A stretch of DNA of 58,731 nucleotides from Tissierella praeacuta DSM 18095 (lineage in GTDB: Bacteria; Bacillota; Clostridia; Tissierellales; Tissierellaceae): assembly GCF_900128955.1 (NCBI RefSeq), contig NZ_FQTY01000018.1, positions 1-58,731 on the forward strand, given 5' to 3'. The translations under genes were made by a program, and so were the position numbers. The notes under the pieces are model-generated. The model was given only the letters and a program-made list of their open reading frames with translations. It was not told the DNA's origin and ran no database searches. Positions within the stretch are counted from its first letter, which is position 1, and every line of letters begins with the position of its first letter. Shown here one piece after another: positions 38,074-47,291 of this stretch.

Positions 38074-38721
38074 TTAATCCATATTTCCTATTTTATTACC
38101 ATTCTCATACATATCATCTGCTTTTGTCCCTTGGTTCTCACCACTATTTTCTACCCATCCAAAACCAGGTAGATAGGTCTGTCCCTTATTGTTCTTATCT
38201 CCACCTTGTGGTTCATCCTTTTTCTTGGGGGTTTCTTCATGCTTTTTAAGCTTATCATAATCTACATTCTTAGGTGGTTCTTCCACTTTTTCTCCATTAG
38301 GTTTCCTAGTTGGATCTGTTAATTCTTCCTTGGTAGGTCCTTTTGGTTTCTTTACATCCCCTTGAATAGTTTGATTTGTACCCTTATCTATTCCATTTTT
38401 ATTTTTTTGTATATCAGGTACCTTTATAGGTGGTACATTAATTTCCTTTTCACTATCCTCTATTTTTTCTTTATCTTCTTTTTCTGTATTTGCTACAGTT
38501 TCATCATCTATTTTTTCTGTAATTCCTTTATCTATATTAATTTCCTTATTTTTTTCTGCTATTACATCATCAACAATAACATCTTTTTCATTAGGCAGTG
38601 ATGTTTCCTCTACTGGTTCTTTTTTAAACTGAGAGCTAATCATAAAGACCAGTATTGCACAGATTAATAATCCACCTGCAAGCACAAAACACTTTTTCAT
38701 TCTATCATTAGATATTTTCAT
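38074..38721 (-). CDS. DUF6550-like membrane-anchored protein (215 aa)
   Basis: One N-terminal membrane helix (CFVLAGGLLICAILVFMISS), a long charged, Pro/Lys/Glu-rich linker, and the conserved end TYLPGFGWVENSGENQGTK, ADDMYENGNKIGNM, which marks DUF6550. It would sit outside the membrane with the tail as the functional part. Regular member of clostridial conjugation operons, here following the TadE-like gene. Function unknown. Confidence 0.8.
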   Translation of the reverse strand: MKISNDRMKKCFVLAGGLLICAILVFMISSQFKKEPVEETSLPNEKDVIVDDVIAEKNKEINIDKGITEKIDDETVANTEKEDKEKIEDSEKEINVPPIKVPDIQKNKNGIDKGTNQTIQGDVKKPKGPTKEELTDPTRKPNGEKVEEPPKNVDYDKLKKHEETPKKKDEPQGGDKNNKGQTYLPGFGWVENSGENQGTKADDMYENGNKIGNMD

Positions 38722-38824
38722 AGATTTCTGCCTCCTTCTAAATCTATTTTCCCCTTTTCTTCTACTCTATTATTAATTCCAACCCTACCATAAACAAATT
38801 AAAAAGTCTATTAATATTTTATCC

Positions 38825-39385
38825 TTAAAACTTAGGTGTATAACCAGCAATTGTTTTTATCCTGATTTTCATACTAGGGAGTAGCTTACCCCCAAAGAAT
38901 ACTGGAACCTCCAGCATAATGGTACTATCAATTTTAAACCTTGAATTAACTATATCTCTTGATGCCAAAGGTACATTTTTTATTACCACATCTAGATCCC
39001 AAATTCTAAACTCCATCTTATTATCTGATGTAGCTTTTATATGGTATCCTCCACTTTGATTTAATCCTAATATACTATCCAGTCTTCCATAAATATCCCC
39101 ATAACTAAGTGATTCCTGAAAATCATCTGCTACTGGTTCATATCCTCCTGAATACCCTTCCCTAACTCCATGATAAACTCCATCATAATTGTCATTTACT
39201 GTGGAAATTACTGCATTTTGTACTGCATCACGAACACCTTGGGCAATAATCATCAGTCTAAAGTATTCAGATATGCCAGTAAATATTATTATTAAAGTTA
39301 GAGTAACTGCTATTATCAGTGGGAAAGAACTGCCACTGGTATCTTTTTGTATTAATTTTATTTTACCTATTATTTTTTTCATCAT
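38825..39385 (-). CDS. TadE-like pseudopilin/membrane protein
   Basis: 186 aa from the ATG at 39385 (TAGGTGGG ahead; the frame opens five codons earlier). After a basic start and KDTSGSSFPLIIAVTLTLII, a TadE-like N-terminal helix with the E replaced, it has a beta-rich outside part (YHIKATSDNKMEFRIWDLDV). TadE-type proteins are minor pilins in Tad machines. It follows the DUF4320 gene. Confidence 0.65.
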   Translation of the reverse strand: MMKKIIGKIKLIQKDTSGSSFPLIIAVTLTLIIIFTGISEYFRLMIIAQGVRDAVQNAVISTVNDNYDGVYHGVREGYSGGYEPVADDFQESLSYGDIYGRLDSILGLNQSGGYHIKATSDNKMEFRIWDLDVVIKNVPLASRDIVNSRFKIDSTIMLEVPVFFGGKLLPSMKIRIKTIAGYTPKF

Positions 39386-39390
39386 CCCAC

Positions 39391-39786
39391 CTACTTCCAA
39401 TATACTTCTGATTTGCCTGCTGCATCAGCTCTTAAGGTTATTGGGAAAAATCCAAAACCTGCAAATAACCCTATATTAGTTTCGTAGGTAATAGTTACAC
39501 TTATTTCTTCATTTAATTGTATTTTCCCTGACTTGGACCACCTTATATTTGGATTAATTCCCATTTTATCTTTCAATAATGTTTCTCTATTTGTAGTCTC
39601 CCTTCCTACTCTACCTGCAATTTCTGCTTCCCTTACTAATTCTGTGGCAAAGGTATCTATCTGCTGCTTTAGAATATAAACTGGAAATACCTTTACTGCA
39701 AGGGCAATAACAAGCATGACGCAGAGGACTAAAATGGCCACATCTATATATCCCTCTCCTTTATTAGATCTTAGTATCTTAAACAT
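39391..39786 (-). CDS. DUF4320 pilin-like protein (131 aa)
   Basis: MFKILRSNKGEGYIDVAILV: short basic leader, G-E-G-Y-I-D, then a hydrophobic helix. The rest is beta-rich (IRWSKSGKIQLNEEISVTIT). The 'GEGYIDxA' segment is shared with the 76-aa protein at 45023-45253, suggesting both are substrates of the same prepilin peptidase. RBS AGGAGGTG. DUF4320 is a known co-member of these operons. Confidence 0.75.
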   Translation of the reverse strand: MFKILRSNKGEGYIDVAILVLCVMLVIALAVKVFPVYILKQQIDTFATELVREAEIAGRVGRETTNRETLLKDKMGINPNIRWSKSGKIQLNEEISVTITYETNIGLFAGFGFFPITLRADAAGKSEVYWK

Positions 39787-39797
39787 ATGAGCACCTC

Positions 39798-40670
39798 CTA
39801 AAACAATCCACTAAAGGAACGGATAATTTCGTATATAATAATAGATATATAAACACCCATAAAGCACATCAGCATTATAAAGGAGAAGACTCTTATCTTT
39901 GGTGGTATCTTCATAGCTTCTGCTTTTAATCTTTGCAGTTCTAATTGTTTCATATCATGAGAAAGCATTTGAAAGTACATTAATCCATCATCCCCACGAA
40001 GAACACCTATTAACCCTCTAGTTATGTCCGATAGCATCGGTGAATTAATTCTTGCTTCAAACCTTGTAAGGGCTGCTTCATAGGATGAAGACCTCATGTC
40101 TGCAGTTAATATATCTAATTCCTTAGTGAAATCTTCCCCTGCATTTTTCTTAAAGTTTTCTATCATAGACAATACATCCCTGCTTGCCTTTAATTCTTGG
40201 GTAATAGTTGCTACAAATCTTGGAAGTTCCCTTTCTATCCTGCCTTTTTTCTCCTTTAATTCTTCATCAGCCCTTTTTATTTCCTTAAAATAAACCATTA
40301 TACTTAAGAATAAAATAATAGGTGCCAGTAAGGGAAATATTATAAGAGATGGAATTATTGCTATTCCAATTAAACCTGCCTTTACAATAGCTGATGCCAT
40401 GTATTCTTCAGGAGTCATATTTATTCCAGATGCATTTAAGGTATTTTTCATCCTAGCCTTTTTATATTCATCCATGGGAATATATTTTGACAGTCTTACT
40501 GCCCATCCTAAAAGAAGTATATCTATATTCTTTGACTTTCTATTTCTTTCCCTTCCTGCTGACTGCATAGCTTTTTGTGTAGCTAATCTTGGAAGTTTAA
40601 GTAAATCAGAGATTACAAAGAATAAACCTAGAGCAAGGAGTATTCCAAAAATAAAGATTAAAAATATCAT
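39798..40670 (-). CDS. tadC: TadC-like type II secretion F-domain protein
   Basis: 290 aa with membrane helices at both ends (FGILLALGLFFVISDLL; VFSFIMLMCFMGVYISIIIY) and the GspF cytoplasmic domain between them (LPRFVATITQELKASRDVLS, FTKELDILTADMRS). It pairs with the preceding TadB as the inner-membrane platform of the pilus. The gap to tadB is 5 nt, with AGGAGG as RBS. Confidence 0.8.
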   Translation of the reverse strand: MIFLIFIFGILLALGLFFVISDLLKLPRLATQKAMQSAGRERNRKSKNIDILLLGWAVRLSKYIPMDEYKKARMKNTLNASGINMTPEEYMASAIVKAGLIGIAIIPSLIIFPLLAPIILFLSIMVYFKEIKRADEELKEKKGRIERELPRFVATITQELKASRDVLSMIENFKKNAGEDFTKELDILTADMRSSSYEAALTRFEARINSPMLSDITRGLIGVLRGDDGLMYFQMLSHDMKQLELQRLKAEAMKIPPKIRVFSFIMLMCFMGVYISIIIYEIIRSFSGLF

Positions 40671-40675
40671 TTTAT

Positions 40676-41605
40676 CTACCTCCTATACTCTATTGGCTGA
40701 GTTAATTTAATTACAAAAGCAGTGGATATAAAGATGGCAGTAAAACATAGGGCAAGGACTATCTGACCCATTATAGTATGCATCAAAGTATGATACCAGT
40801 TTTTATTTAAAAAATATAAAAGTGGAATATTTCCAAGGACTAAAATTTCCATAGTAATGAATTCTTTTCTCGGTTCAAATACCATGTTTTCAAGTTCCCC
40901 ATTTACTACCCTCATATCAGATAATTTACTTACAATAGGTGTTAAAGTGGTTTTTAGACTTCTATCAAATTGACAAGCAATTAAGGCATCACACCATTCA
41001 TGAAAGACAGCATTATCAATCTTTTGCTTCATATCCTGTAAAGATGCTGTAATATCGGGATTTATCAGCCTAACTCTAGAAATAAATTCCTTAAATACAG
41101 ATAGTACTGGGGGATTTAAGTAATCTATATTTTCTTCTACTGCAGTTACAATATCTTCATTTCTTAAATATGCAGTTGTTATTATGCTAAGTGCTGTTTC
41201 TAATTCTGCCGAAATAGCTTTTTTAAAATGAGTTTGAGTAAGCCTTACATACCAAAAGGGTATAAACATAAAGCCTATCGCCATTACTGGTAGTAAAAAG
41301 AAATTATTAATTATAATAGAAATAGATGCTCCTATTGAAAAGAGCAAAAGTGATAAGGCACAGAGCATGGGAAACATTTTTTTCCTTCCAGTTATTCTTA
41401 AAATTTCTTCTACTTCAAATATTTCTTTTCTTAAAAGAGACATCTTTTTTCTTTTGGTAGTTTCATTTATTTCATCCTTGATACTTCTAGGTTTACTGGT
41501 TAAATTCTTAAAAAGACTATCAGTAAACTCCATAGGCGAAATGTTAAACAATATAAAAAGGCCTGTAATCATTCCAATACAGTCCATTAACAAGATGGTT
41601 GTCAT
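40676..41605 (-). CDS. tadB: TadB-like type II secretion F-domain protein
   Basis: 309 aa. Two membrane helices near 85-125 (MLCALSLLLFSIGASISIII), a GspF-type domain (ALSIITTAYLRNEDIVTAVE, FHEWCDALIACQFDRSLKT) and two more helices at the end (IPLLYFLNKNW; ALCFTAIFISTAFVIKL). GAAGGAGG precedes the ATG. Placed directly after cpaF, as in Tad loci. Confidence 0.8.
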   Translation of the reverse strand: MTTILLMDCIGMITGLFILFNISPMEFTDSLFKNLTSKPRSIKDEINETTKRKKMSLLRKEIFEVEEILRITGRKKMFPMLCALSLLLFSIGASISIIINNFFLLPVMAIGFMFIPFWYVRLTQTHFKKAISAELETALSIITTAYLRNEDIVTAVEENIDYLNPPVLSVFKEFISRVRLINPDITASLQDMKQKIDNAVFHEWCDALIACQFDRSLKTTLTPIVSKLSDMRVVNGELENMVFEPRKEFITMEILVLGNIPLLYFLNKNWYHTLMHTIMGQIVLALCFTAIFISTAFVIKLTQPIEYRR

Positions 41606-41607
41606 TT

Positions 41608-42963
41608 TTATACCTCCTTCTTTTTAAGCTTTTCTATTGTATCTAGGGACATCCCATTTTCTAAGAATCTTTTAGATAGACTTTCAGATATACTATTAAT
41701 TTGTTTATGATATCCCTTAATTACAAATTCTCCGTCTTCCATTGTATTTTCTGTAATAATGTATTGGAATAGTGATCTATAGTTTCTTGTCCCATCAGCT
41801 AAGATTTCACATTCCATAATCTCCATCATTTTTCTTTCCTTGTTTTCTAATTGTTTACAAAATACAACTATGGGATAGGCTTCAGTTACATACCCCATTA
41901 ATGTTTCATCTGTCATGTCTACTGCTCTTTTACAAAGGGATACCATTCTCCTATAGGTTGCCTCGCAGGAATTCGAGTGTATAGTTGTTAAAACTGCTAC
42001 TCCAGTTCTAGCTGCCTCTTGGGATACATTGGCTTCTGCTCCACGCATTTCCCCTACAACAATAATATCAGGATTGAAACGAAGGGACATATCTAGAAGG
42101 GTTATCTGATCTATTCTTTGCCTTTCATTATCACTATCACGAGTAATAGTATGAATAACAGAGTTAGTCACCCTTCCATTCTTCTCACGAACTAGTGATA
42201 ATTCCCTTGATCCATTTTATATAGTAAATATTCTTTTGTTATCTGGTATTGTTGTAAGAAGCCAGCCTGCAATTGTTGTTTTCCCTGAACTGGTTGCACC
42301 TGCTACACAGACAGAAATCCCATACCTTATACATTCAGATAAAAAATCTAACATAGTATTGGTCGCAGTTCCTCCATCTATAAAGTCCTCCTTTATCATA
42401 TTCTGTGGATTTACTATACGAATAGATGCTGCAACACCAACATCTTCATCTACTAATGGGGTTTTTAATACTGCTATACGAATATTTTTTGATAAATGTC
42501 CAAGGACTGCTGGACTTGCATTGTCTAGTACCATTCCTGATATATGAAGCATTCTCCTTATGACATTGATGGCATGTTCAGGTGAATCAAAATGCTCCTT
42601 AAGCTTTTCACATCTTCCATCGGAATACTGGATTTCAATATCCTTCCATGAATTTATATCAATTTCTTCTATACCATCTCCATAAATGTATTTAGTTAAA
42701 AAGCCAAACTCCGCCATCTCACTATATAAAGCATCTATAAGTTCATTTCCATCCATGCCCTTTACTGATATTCTTTTGTCCTGAACATATTTGGAGATAT
42801 ATCTTTTTAAATGCTCCTTAGAATCATCTATAGTATCATCTGTTATAAGGATGGAATAATTATTTGATATATATTCCTGGACATCCTTTAATACCGATGA
42901 AAAGTCCTTATCTTCTGATTCAGGAGTAAAAAATAGAGAGTGGATTTCTTTTTTCTCTAACAC
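41608..42963 (-). pseudogene. cpaF: CpaF/TadA secretion ATPase with in-frame TAA at the catalytic region
   Basis: One frame of 451 codons encodes a full CpaF: SYFGFLTKY-type N-domain, IRRMLHISGMVLDNASPAVL, Walker A GATSSGKT (222-229), TRDSDNERQRIDQITLLDMS, NPDIIVVGEMRGAEAN (Walker B) and TTIHSNS. After IFTI (residue 248) a TAA replaces the residue that is Glu in the family 'IEDxxE' site; GAA to TAA is a single change. Without readthrough two fragments would result and pilus assembly would lose its motor. GTG start overlaps the cpaE stop. Confidence 0.88.
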
Positions 42964-43766
42964 CCAAACACCTCCTTGGCTATCTTTTCAATTTCTTTGC
43001 GAAAGGGTCTGCTATCCTTCATTGATAAGTCTTTAAATAAATCTCCTGCAAGGTATTGTCCTTCCAATTCTTCTGAATAAGGGAGTTTAAAGGCTACTGA
43101 TCCAAGTGCTTGGCTTATATGATCTAGCCCTTGCTGTGGTTTTAAATTTGATCCTATTTTATATTGCTTATCTGCATCCCATTTGCTATCTCTAAGAAGC
43201 GGCAGTTGACTTGATAAATAGCTAATACTTTTTAAATCACAGTTGGCCAATCTTAATACCGAATCAGCTTCCATTAATGCGAGAGCAGATAAGATATCAT
43301 TTGCTATATAACTGCCACAATCAATAATTATAAAAGGTGCTATTTCTCTTAAGTTTTCTATAAGCTCCCTTGCTTGATTTTCAGAATATGGAGGGTAGGT
43401 ATATTCATTTTCTCCTTTTAACATTCCAAGAATGGTTAAGTAGGATAACTTTTTATGGGTTATCATATTATGCTTTATTAAGGCTTCATTTACATGGGCA
43501 GCTGCTAAAATACTTCCTAAGGATTTTTCATATTCAAGATCTGATGGAGGACAAATACATGGCAGCATAGGTGCAGTCATATCACAGAGTAATAAAACCA
43601 CATTTTTTCTTTTATCTGCCAGATATTTTGCTAACTTTACAGCTACTGTTGTTTTACCGCTTCCAGGACTGCCCCATACTGCTAATACTCCACCATGGAG
43701 AATATCTTCGGCTTCTTTTTCTTCTGTATTTCTTTTAAATATCCCTTTTTTCTTGAAATTCAGCAA
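42957..43766 (-). CDS. CpaE-like P-loop ATPase (ParA/MinD type)
   Basis: 269 aa from the TTG at 43766, selected because GAGGTGG lies just upstream within the end of cpaB and the frame upstream only mirrors cpaB. Walker A is GGVLAVWGSPGSGKTT; later FIIIDCGSY resembles the MinD-type Walker B. Such proteins position or regulate Tad pilus assembly. It overlaps the following cpaF start. Confidence 0.72.
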   Translation of the reverse strand: MLNFKKKGIFKRNTEEKEAEDILHGGVLAVWGSPGSGKTTVAVKLAKYLADKRKNVVLLLCDMTAPMLPCICPPSDLEYEKSLGSILAAAHVNEALIKHNMITHKKLSYLTILGMLKGENEYTYPPYSENQARELIENLREIAPFIIIDCGSYIANDILSALALMEADSVLRLANCDLKSISYLSSQLPLLRDSKWDADKQYKIGSNLKPQQGLDHISQALGSVAFKLPYSEELEGQYLAGDLFKDLSMKDSRPFRKEIEKIAKEVFGC

Positions 43767-43767
43767 T

Positions 43768-44592
43768 CTATTCCACCTCACTATCCTCTGTTTCTTTGTC
43801 TTTTTCTCCACTAATATTTTCCCTATTATGATTTTCATCTTCCATGGACTCTTCCTCATCCTTTTCTGAATATATTTCTTCAATCATCTCTTCTTGTATT
43901 TCAATAAACTTCCTTGCGTTTTCAGGTGTTCCTCTATATACCAAGGATAAATGTAACTTCCCATCAGCTTCTAGTTCTGCAAGGATATTTCCTTGTTCTT
44001 GTCTTACCAAAAGAGTTACAGTAGATGGAAGTTCCCTTTCATCTTCTGCTATTTGTTCTCCAGTATTTGCATCATAGCCTGATGAGGCAGTTACAGATAT
44101 TATTTCTACATATTTAAGTTCTGGTGGTATAACTGTTTCATCTAGCTTTTTATAGTCAGGTGCTATAACAGATACTATATCTCCAGATTTAAGTTTTCCA
44201 GAAAGACCATTGGCAAATGTTTTTATAGTTATGGATATGGCCTGTTTGCTCCCATCAAGATTGTATAAATAGGCATTTTCAGCTGCCGGTATATCTGATA
44301 ATTTTGTATTTAAAATATAGTCTCCTATTCCTAAATCAGCTGCTGCATATTTTCCTATTACTGTTTCTTTAGTTTTAATAATATTATTAGGTAAGTTATA
44401 CCCCCCTACTTCAACTATTTGAACCATATCATTTGTGATTTCATCTCCTGATTTTATCTCTTTTACCACTCGTACAATCTCTGTCTTTTGGCTTACACTT
44501 TTATTAAATAAAGGAGTGAGACCAAAACTAATAATTAGAGAAAGCATAATACAAATTACACCTATTACAGTTCTATTTTTAATAAATCCCAT
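43768..44592 (-). CDS. CpaB/RcpC-like SAF-domain pilus assembly protein
   Basis: 274 aa; ATG at 44592 with AGGAGG 8 nt ahead. One N-terminal membrane helix (VIGVICIMLSLIISFGLTPL), then a SAF domain (VVKEIKSGDEITNDMVQIVE, GKYAAADLGIGDYI) and the RcpC-like region (LSGKLKSGDIVSVIAPDYKK, LPSTVTLLVRQEQGNILAEL). Acidic disordered tail. It follows the prepilin peptidase gene by 12 nt. Confidence 0.8.
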   Translation of the reverse strand: MGFIKNRTVIGVICIMLSLIISFGLTPLFNKSVSQKTEIVRVVKEIKSGDEITNDMVQIVEVGGYNLPNNIIKTKETVIGKYAAADLGIGDYILNTKLSDIPAAENAYLYNLDGSKQAISITIKTFANGLSGKLKSGDIVSVIAPDYKKLDETVIPPELKYVEIISVTASSGYDANTGEQIAEDERELPSTVTLLVRQEQGNILAELEADGKLHLSLVYRGTPENARKFIEIQEEMIEEIYSEKDEEESMEDENHNRENISGEKDKETEDSEVE

Positions 44593-44604
44593 TTTCAATT
44601 CCTC

Positions 44605-45033
44605 CTAATTCATAATATATATAATCATAAAACCTATCCCTAGAAATGGAGCAAGTGGCATAGGTAAATTCCCAGCCACTTGTCTTTTCATTATTTTAGA
44701 TATTAATACTAATAAGAAGTAGAATAATACTAAGAAACTAAGGCCTATTATTAATCCATATATTCCTTTCCAAAATCCAAGGATCATACCTGCTGAAGCA
44801 GTTAATTTAATATCTCCTCCGCCAATGCTATGTTCTTTTATTATTGCTGCTATTAAAAGGGGCATAGCAACAGCAATCCCAAATAAGTTCATAAAACTAA
44901 ACCTCAATAAACTTATTAATACAATCAGCACACAGATTACATCTGGTATTTCCCTTCTTCTAATATCTGTATAGGATGCTGCCATAAGCAGAGAGGGAAA
45001 AAACATCCCCTGCAAAATACTCTTATCCAGCAT
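44605..45033 (-). CDS. A24-family prepilin peptidase (TadV/CpaA-like)
   Basis: 142 aa, five or six membrane helices, no N-terminal methylase domain, as in TadV/CpaA. The two catalytic aspartates are in SYTDIRRREIPD and GGGDIKLTAS. It would cleave the leaders of the adjacent GEGYID-containing proteins. Its start overlaps the preceding small pilin-like gene by 11 nt. Confidence 0.85.
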   Translation of the reverse strand: MLDKSILQGMFFPSLLMAASYTDIRRREIPDVICVLIVLISLLRFSFMNLFGIAVAMPLLIAAIIKEHSIGGGDIKLTASAGMILGFWKGIYGLIIGLSFLVLFYFLLVLISKIMKRQVAGNLPMPLAPFLGIGFMIIYIMN

Positions 45034-45253
45034 AATTAAACATATCTTTAATTCTTTGATTAAGGGTTAGCATAACCACTTCACTAAATAATAGATAAAG
45101 TCCAGCTAAAAGCAAGGCTCCTAATACTACTGCTATTAATATTTTTACTGCCGTATCAATATAGCCTTCTCCACTGTTATTACTTACTGCTGTTCTTACG
45201 AATATTGCCTTTCTAATAATAAATGTATTTACATTTTTAATCATATTTTTCAT
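45023..45253 (-). CDS. Small pilin-like membrane protein (76 aa)
   Basis: A basic leader of about 27 residues, then SGEGYIDTAVKILIAVVLGA and one hydrophobic helix, then NQRIKDMFNYAG. Size and design fit a Flp-type major pilin (DUF6133-like), with G-E-G-Y-I-D taking the place of the usual Gly/...Glu-Tyr processing site. It is first in the Tad gene run and overlaps the prepilin peptidase gene. Confidence 0.7.
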   Translation of the reverse strand: MKNMIKNVNTFIIRKAIFVRTAVSNNSGEGYIDTAVKILIAVVLGALLLAGLYLLFSEVVMLTLNQRIKDMFNYAG

Positions 45254-45276
45254 ATACTTTTCCTCCTAAAATTTAT

Positions 45277-45828
45277 TTATAAACTCATTTTCATATCTTG
45301 ATTTTGTTCTTCTAATTCAAAGTCAATTTCCTTAAAGCCAAATCTGTCTACATAATAATATTCACTGCCTGTCCTATCATAAAGTTCAACTACATCAGAT
45401 ATAGATAGAGAATAACCATCAAACCCTTGGGGATGATCAAGGTTAAATTTTGTATAAATCTCTTCCAAGTCATTGGTTTCAATTTCTCCATCATAGACGA
45501 TTTTGTAATTATCCTTATCTGCTTCCCCAAAGTTTTTTATAAGTTCTTCATATCCTATAAACTTTCTGTCAGGGCTTACATCTGTTTTTAGCTGCCATAT
45601 ACGGCAATTTTTTAACACTATAACTTCTTCACTATTAATATCAACACCCTTTGACAATCTTTCAAAGATTCCATCCCTCCATATGGTCATAAGTTTTCTT
45701 TGATTTAGCCAGCTTTCTAATTCTTCACTTTTAAATATCGAATCTATGACTGCCCTTTCATCTTCTACATAACCTGCAGGATTTCCATAATAAAAAATAC
45801 AGCTATTTTTCAGCTGAATCCCCTTCAT
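45277..45828 (-). CDS. YodL-domain-like protein (183 aa)
   Basis: The C-terminal half, IYTKFNLDHPQGFDGYSLSI, SDVVELYDRTGSEYYYVDRF and GFKEIDF, is the YodL-like domain common in clostridial conjugative elements. The N-terminal half (IFYYGNPAGYVEDERAVIDS) is less clear. No membrane segment. GGAGGTG precedes the ATG. Function unknown; its position just ahead of the pilin gene suggests an accessory or regulatory role. Confidence 0.7.
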   Translation of the reverse strand: MKGIQLKNSCIFYYGNPAGYVEDERAVIDSIFKSEELESWLNQRKLMTIWRDGIFERLSKGVDINSEEVIVLKNCRIWQLKTDVSPDRKFIGYEELIKNFGEADKDNYKIVYDGEIETNDLEEIYTKFNLDHPQGFDGYSLSISDVVELYDRTGSEYYYVDRFGFKEIDFELEEQNQDMKMSL

Positions 45829-45919
45829 ATTGCACCTCCATTCTTTTGTTAATTAATAAAAATAGCTTGATTTTATCCCTTTTATAATCTTAATCAATAA
45901 AATTTTATTAATTTAAAAC

Positions 45920-46420
45920 CTATTCATCTCCATATACGATATTTTCCATTATCAAATTTTCCTCTAATTCTCTGATACAAACTCCTGATATTTCAAAAAT
46001 ATCTATAACAAACTGAGGAACATCAGCCAAATCATAATTATGATCAGACTCTATAACTACAATTTCACCGCTATCTTCTTCTGTATAAGCACAAAGCTTT
46101 GCATCTGTTGGGATACCTGCCTCTTCTAACAAATATTCAGGTACTATGATTTCATCAAATTCATCATATTCCTTACAATAAGAACAATCATCACATCTGC
46201 CGTAGGCACCTGCTAAATGAGTAATTAAATCTTCTGATAGATTTTTTAATCCTTCAGCTAATTTAATTAATTCCATTGCATTCATTGTTCCTTTCAATAC
46301 TACAAATCCATTTTCTACAGTTTTTAATTCTAAATCTCTGCTATCTAAAATCTTTGATTCCTTTAAAACTTCTAAAGGTATTATGATGTTCTTATTGGAA
46401 CTTTCTTTAATAATTTTCAT
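45920..46420 (-). CDS. AbrB/SpoVT-like protein with Cys cluster (166 aa)
   Basis: The N-terminus NKNIIIPLEVLKESKILDSR and a repeat-like second unit DEIIVPEYLLEEAGIPTDAK resemble swapped-hairpin AbrB units. Between them lies CDDCSYC, a possible metal site. The acidic tail ends ENIVYGDE. GGAGAAAAGAC precedes the ATG. It probably binds DNA or a partner to regulate the element; this is inferred from the fold pattern. Confidence 0.6.
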   Translation of the reverse strand: MKIIKESSNKNIIIPLEVLKESKILDSRDLELKTVENGFVVLKGTMNAMELIKLAEGLKNLSEDLITHLAGAYGRCDDCSYCKEYDEFDEIIVPEYLLEEAGIPTDAKLCAYTEEDSGEIVVIESDHNYDLADVPQFVIDIFEISGVCIRELEENLIMENIVYGDE

Positions 46421-46445
46421 ATTGTCTTTTCTCCTTTTTCTGTTT

Positions 46446-47273
46446 TTATATTCCGCTTTCTATTTCAAACAAATTAATCTGTGATGGGTTGCTATTTTTC
46501 CTTTCCTCCATATCGTAATTGGCTATGAGGATTTCTGAGAACTGAGCACCATTATCATAACGTTGTTTAATATTATTGATGCGGGTAAAGCTTTCAATCT
46601 GAATATTTGCACCATTATATAAATCCCTAATAAAATCGCAATCATTATAGGAAAGGAGAAACTTTCCTTCAATACTCATTAATTTATCTCTAAGTCTTAT
46701 ATGATCCTTTTCCTGAAACCCATTTTCTCCAATATTTTTATAATATTTTTCTGTTTCGTAATATGGAGGATCTAAATAGAAAAAACTGACAGGCCTATCA
46801 TATTGCCCTATCAGATTTTCAAAATCTTTATTTTCAATTACAACCTTACTAAGTCTTCTGTGTGCCTGCTCAATTAGAGGAAAATTACTCCACATATCAT
46901 GAGGCTGACTTCCAAAGCTAGTAAGCCCTGATGCATAGCTATATCGAATAAGCTGATAAAAATATGATGCTTTTATTACTTCACTTTCAGGACTATCTAT
47001 TGCAAGTGTATCTTTTACTCTGTCAAAATCCTCTCTAGAGTTTAATACGAAGTATAAGGCTTCTATTAATTCCTCTGGTTTCTCTCTGACACAACGATAT
47101 AGATTGGTTAAAAGTCCATTAAAATCGTTATATACTTCAAAATCATTACCAGGTGGCTTATGGAATAGTACCCAGCCTCCACCTCCAAATACTTCTATAT
47201 ATCTTTCATAGTAAAGGGGAAATGATGACACTATTAATTCCCTAAGTGCCTTCTTTCCGCCTATCCAACTCAT
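46446..47273 (-). CDS. D12-class DNA adenine methylase
   Basis: 275 aa with all motifs: WIGGKKALRELI (motif X), YIEVFGGGGWVLF (motif I, SAM binding), and YLDPPYYETEKYY (motif IV, catalytic). It appears intact, unlike the Dcm and the other Dam fragment in this window. As a solitary methylase without a restriction partner it probably protects the element from host restriction (GATC-type specificity is likely but not shown). Confidence 0.9.
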   Translation of the reverse strand: MSWIGGKKALRELIVSSFPLYYERYIEVFGGGGWVLFHKPPGNDFEVYNDFNGLLTNLYRCVREKPEELIEALYFVLNSREDFDRVKDTLAIDSPESEVIKASYFYQLIRYSYASGLTSFGSQPHDMWSNFPLIEQAHRRLSKVVIENKDFENLIGQYDRPVSFFYLDPPYYETEKYYKNIGENGFQEKDHIRLRDKLMSIEGKFLLSYNDCDFIRDLYNGANIQIESFTRINNIKQRYDNGAQFSEILIANYDMEERKNSNPSQINLFEIESGI

Positions 47274-47291
47274 AAAGCTATTTATATTCCT

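Noticed and set aside
4114-42963. TGA read as Gly or Trp (alternative genetic code)
   Set aside because: TGA also ends intact genes at natural places (for example 10776, with a coupled start), and TAA and TAG occur in frame as well. Gene decay explains the stops better.
43768-43883. Upstream extension of the CpaE-like frame into the CpaB gene
   Set aside because: The extra 39 residues mirror the other frame of cpaB and the RBS fits the TTG at 43766.
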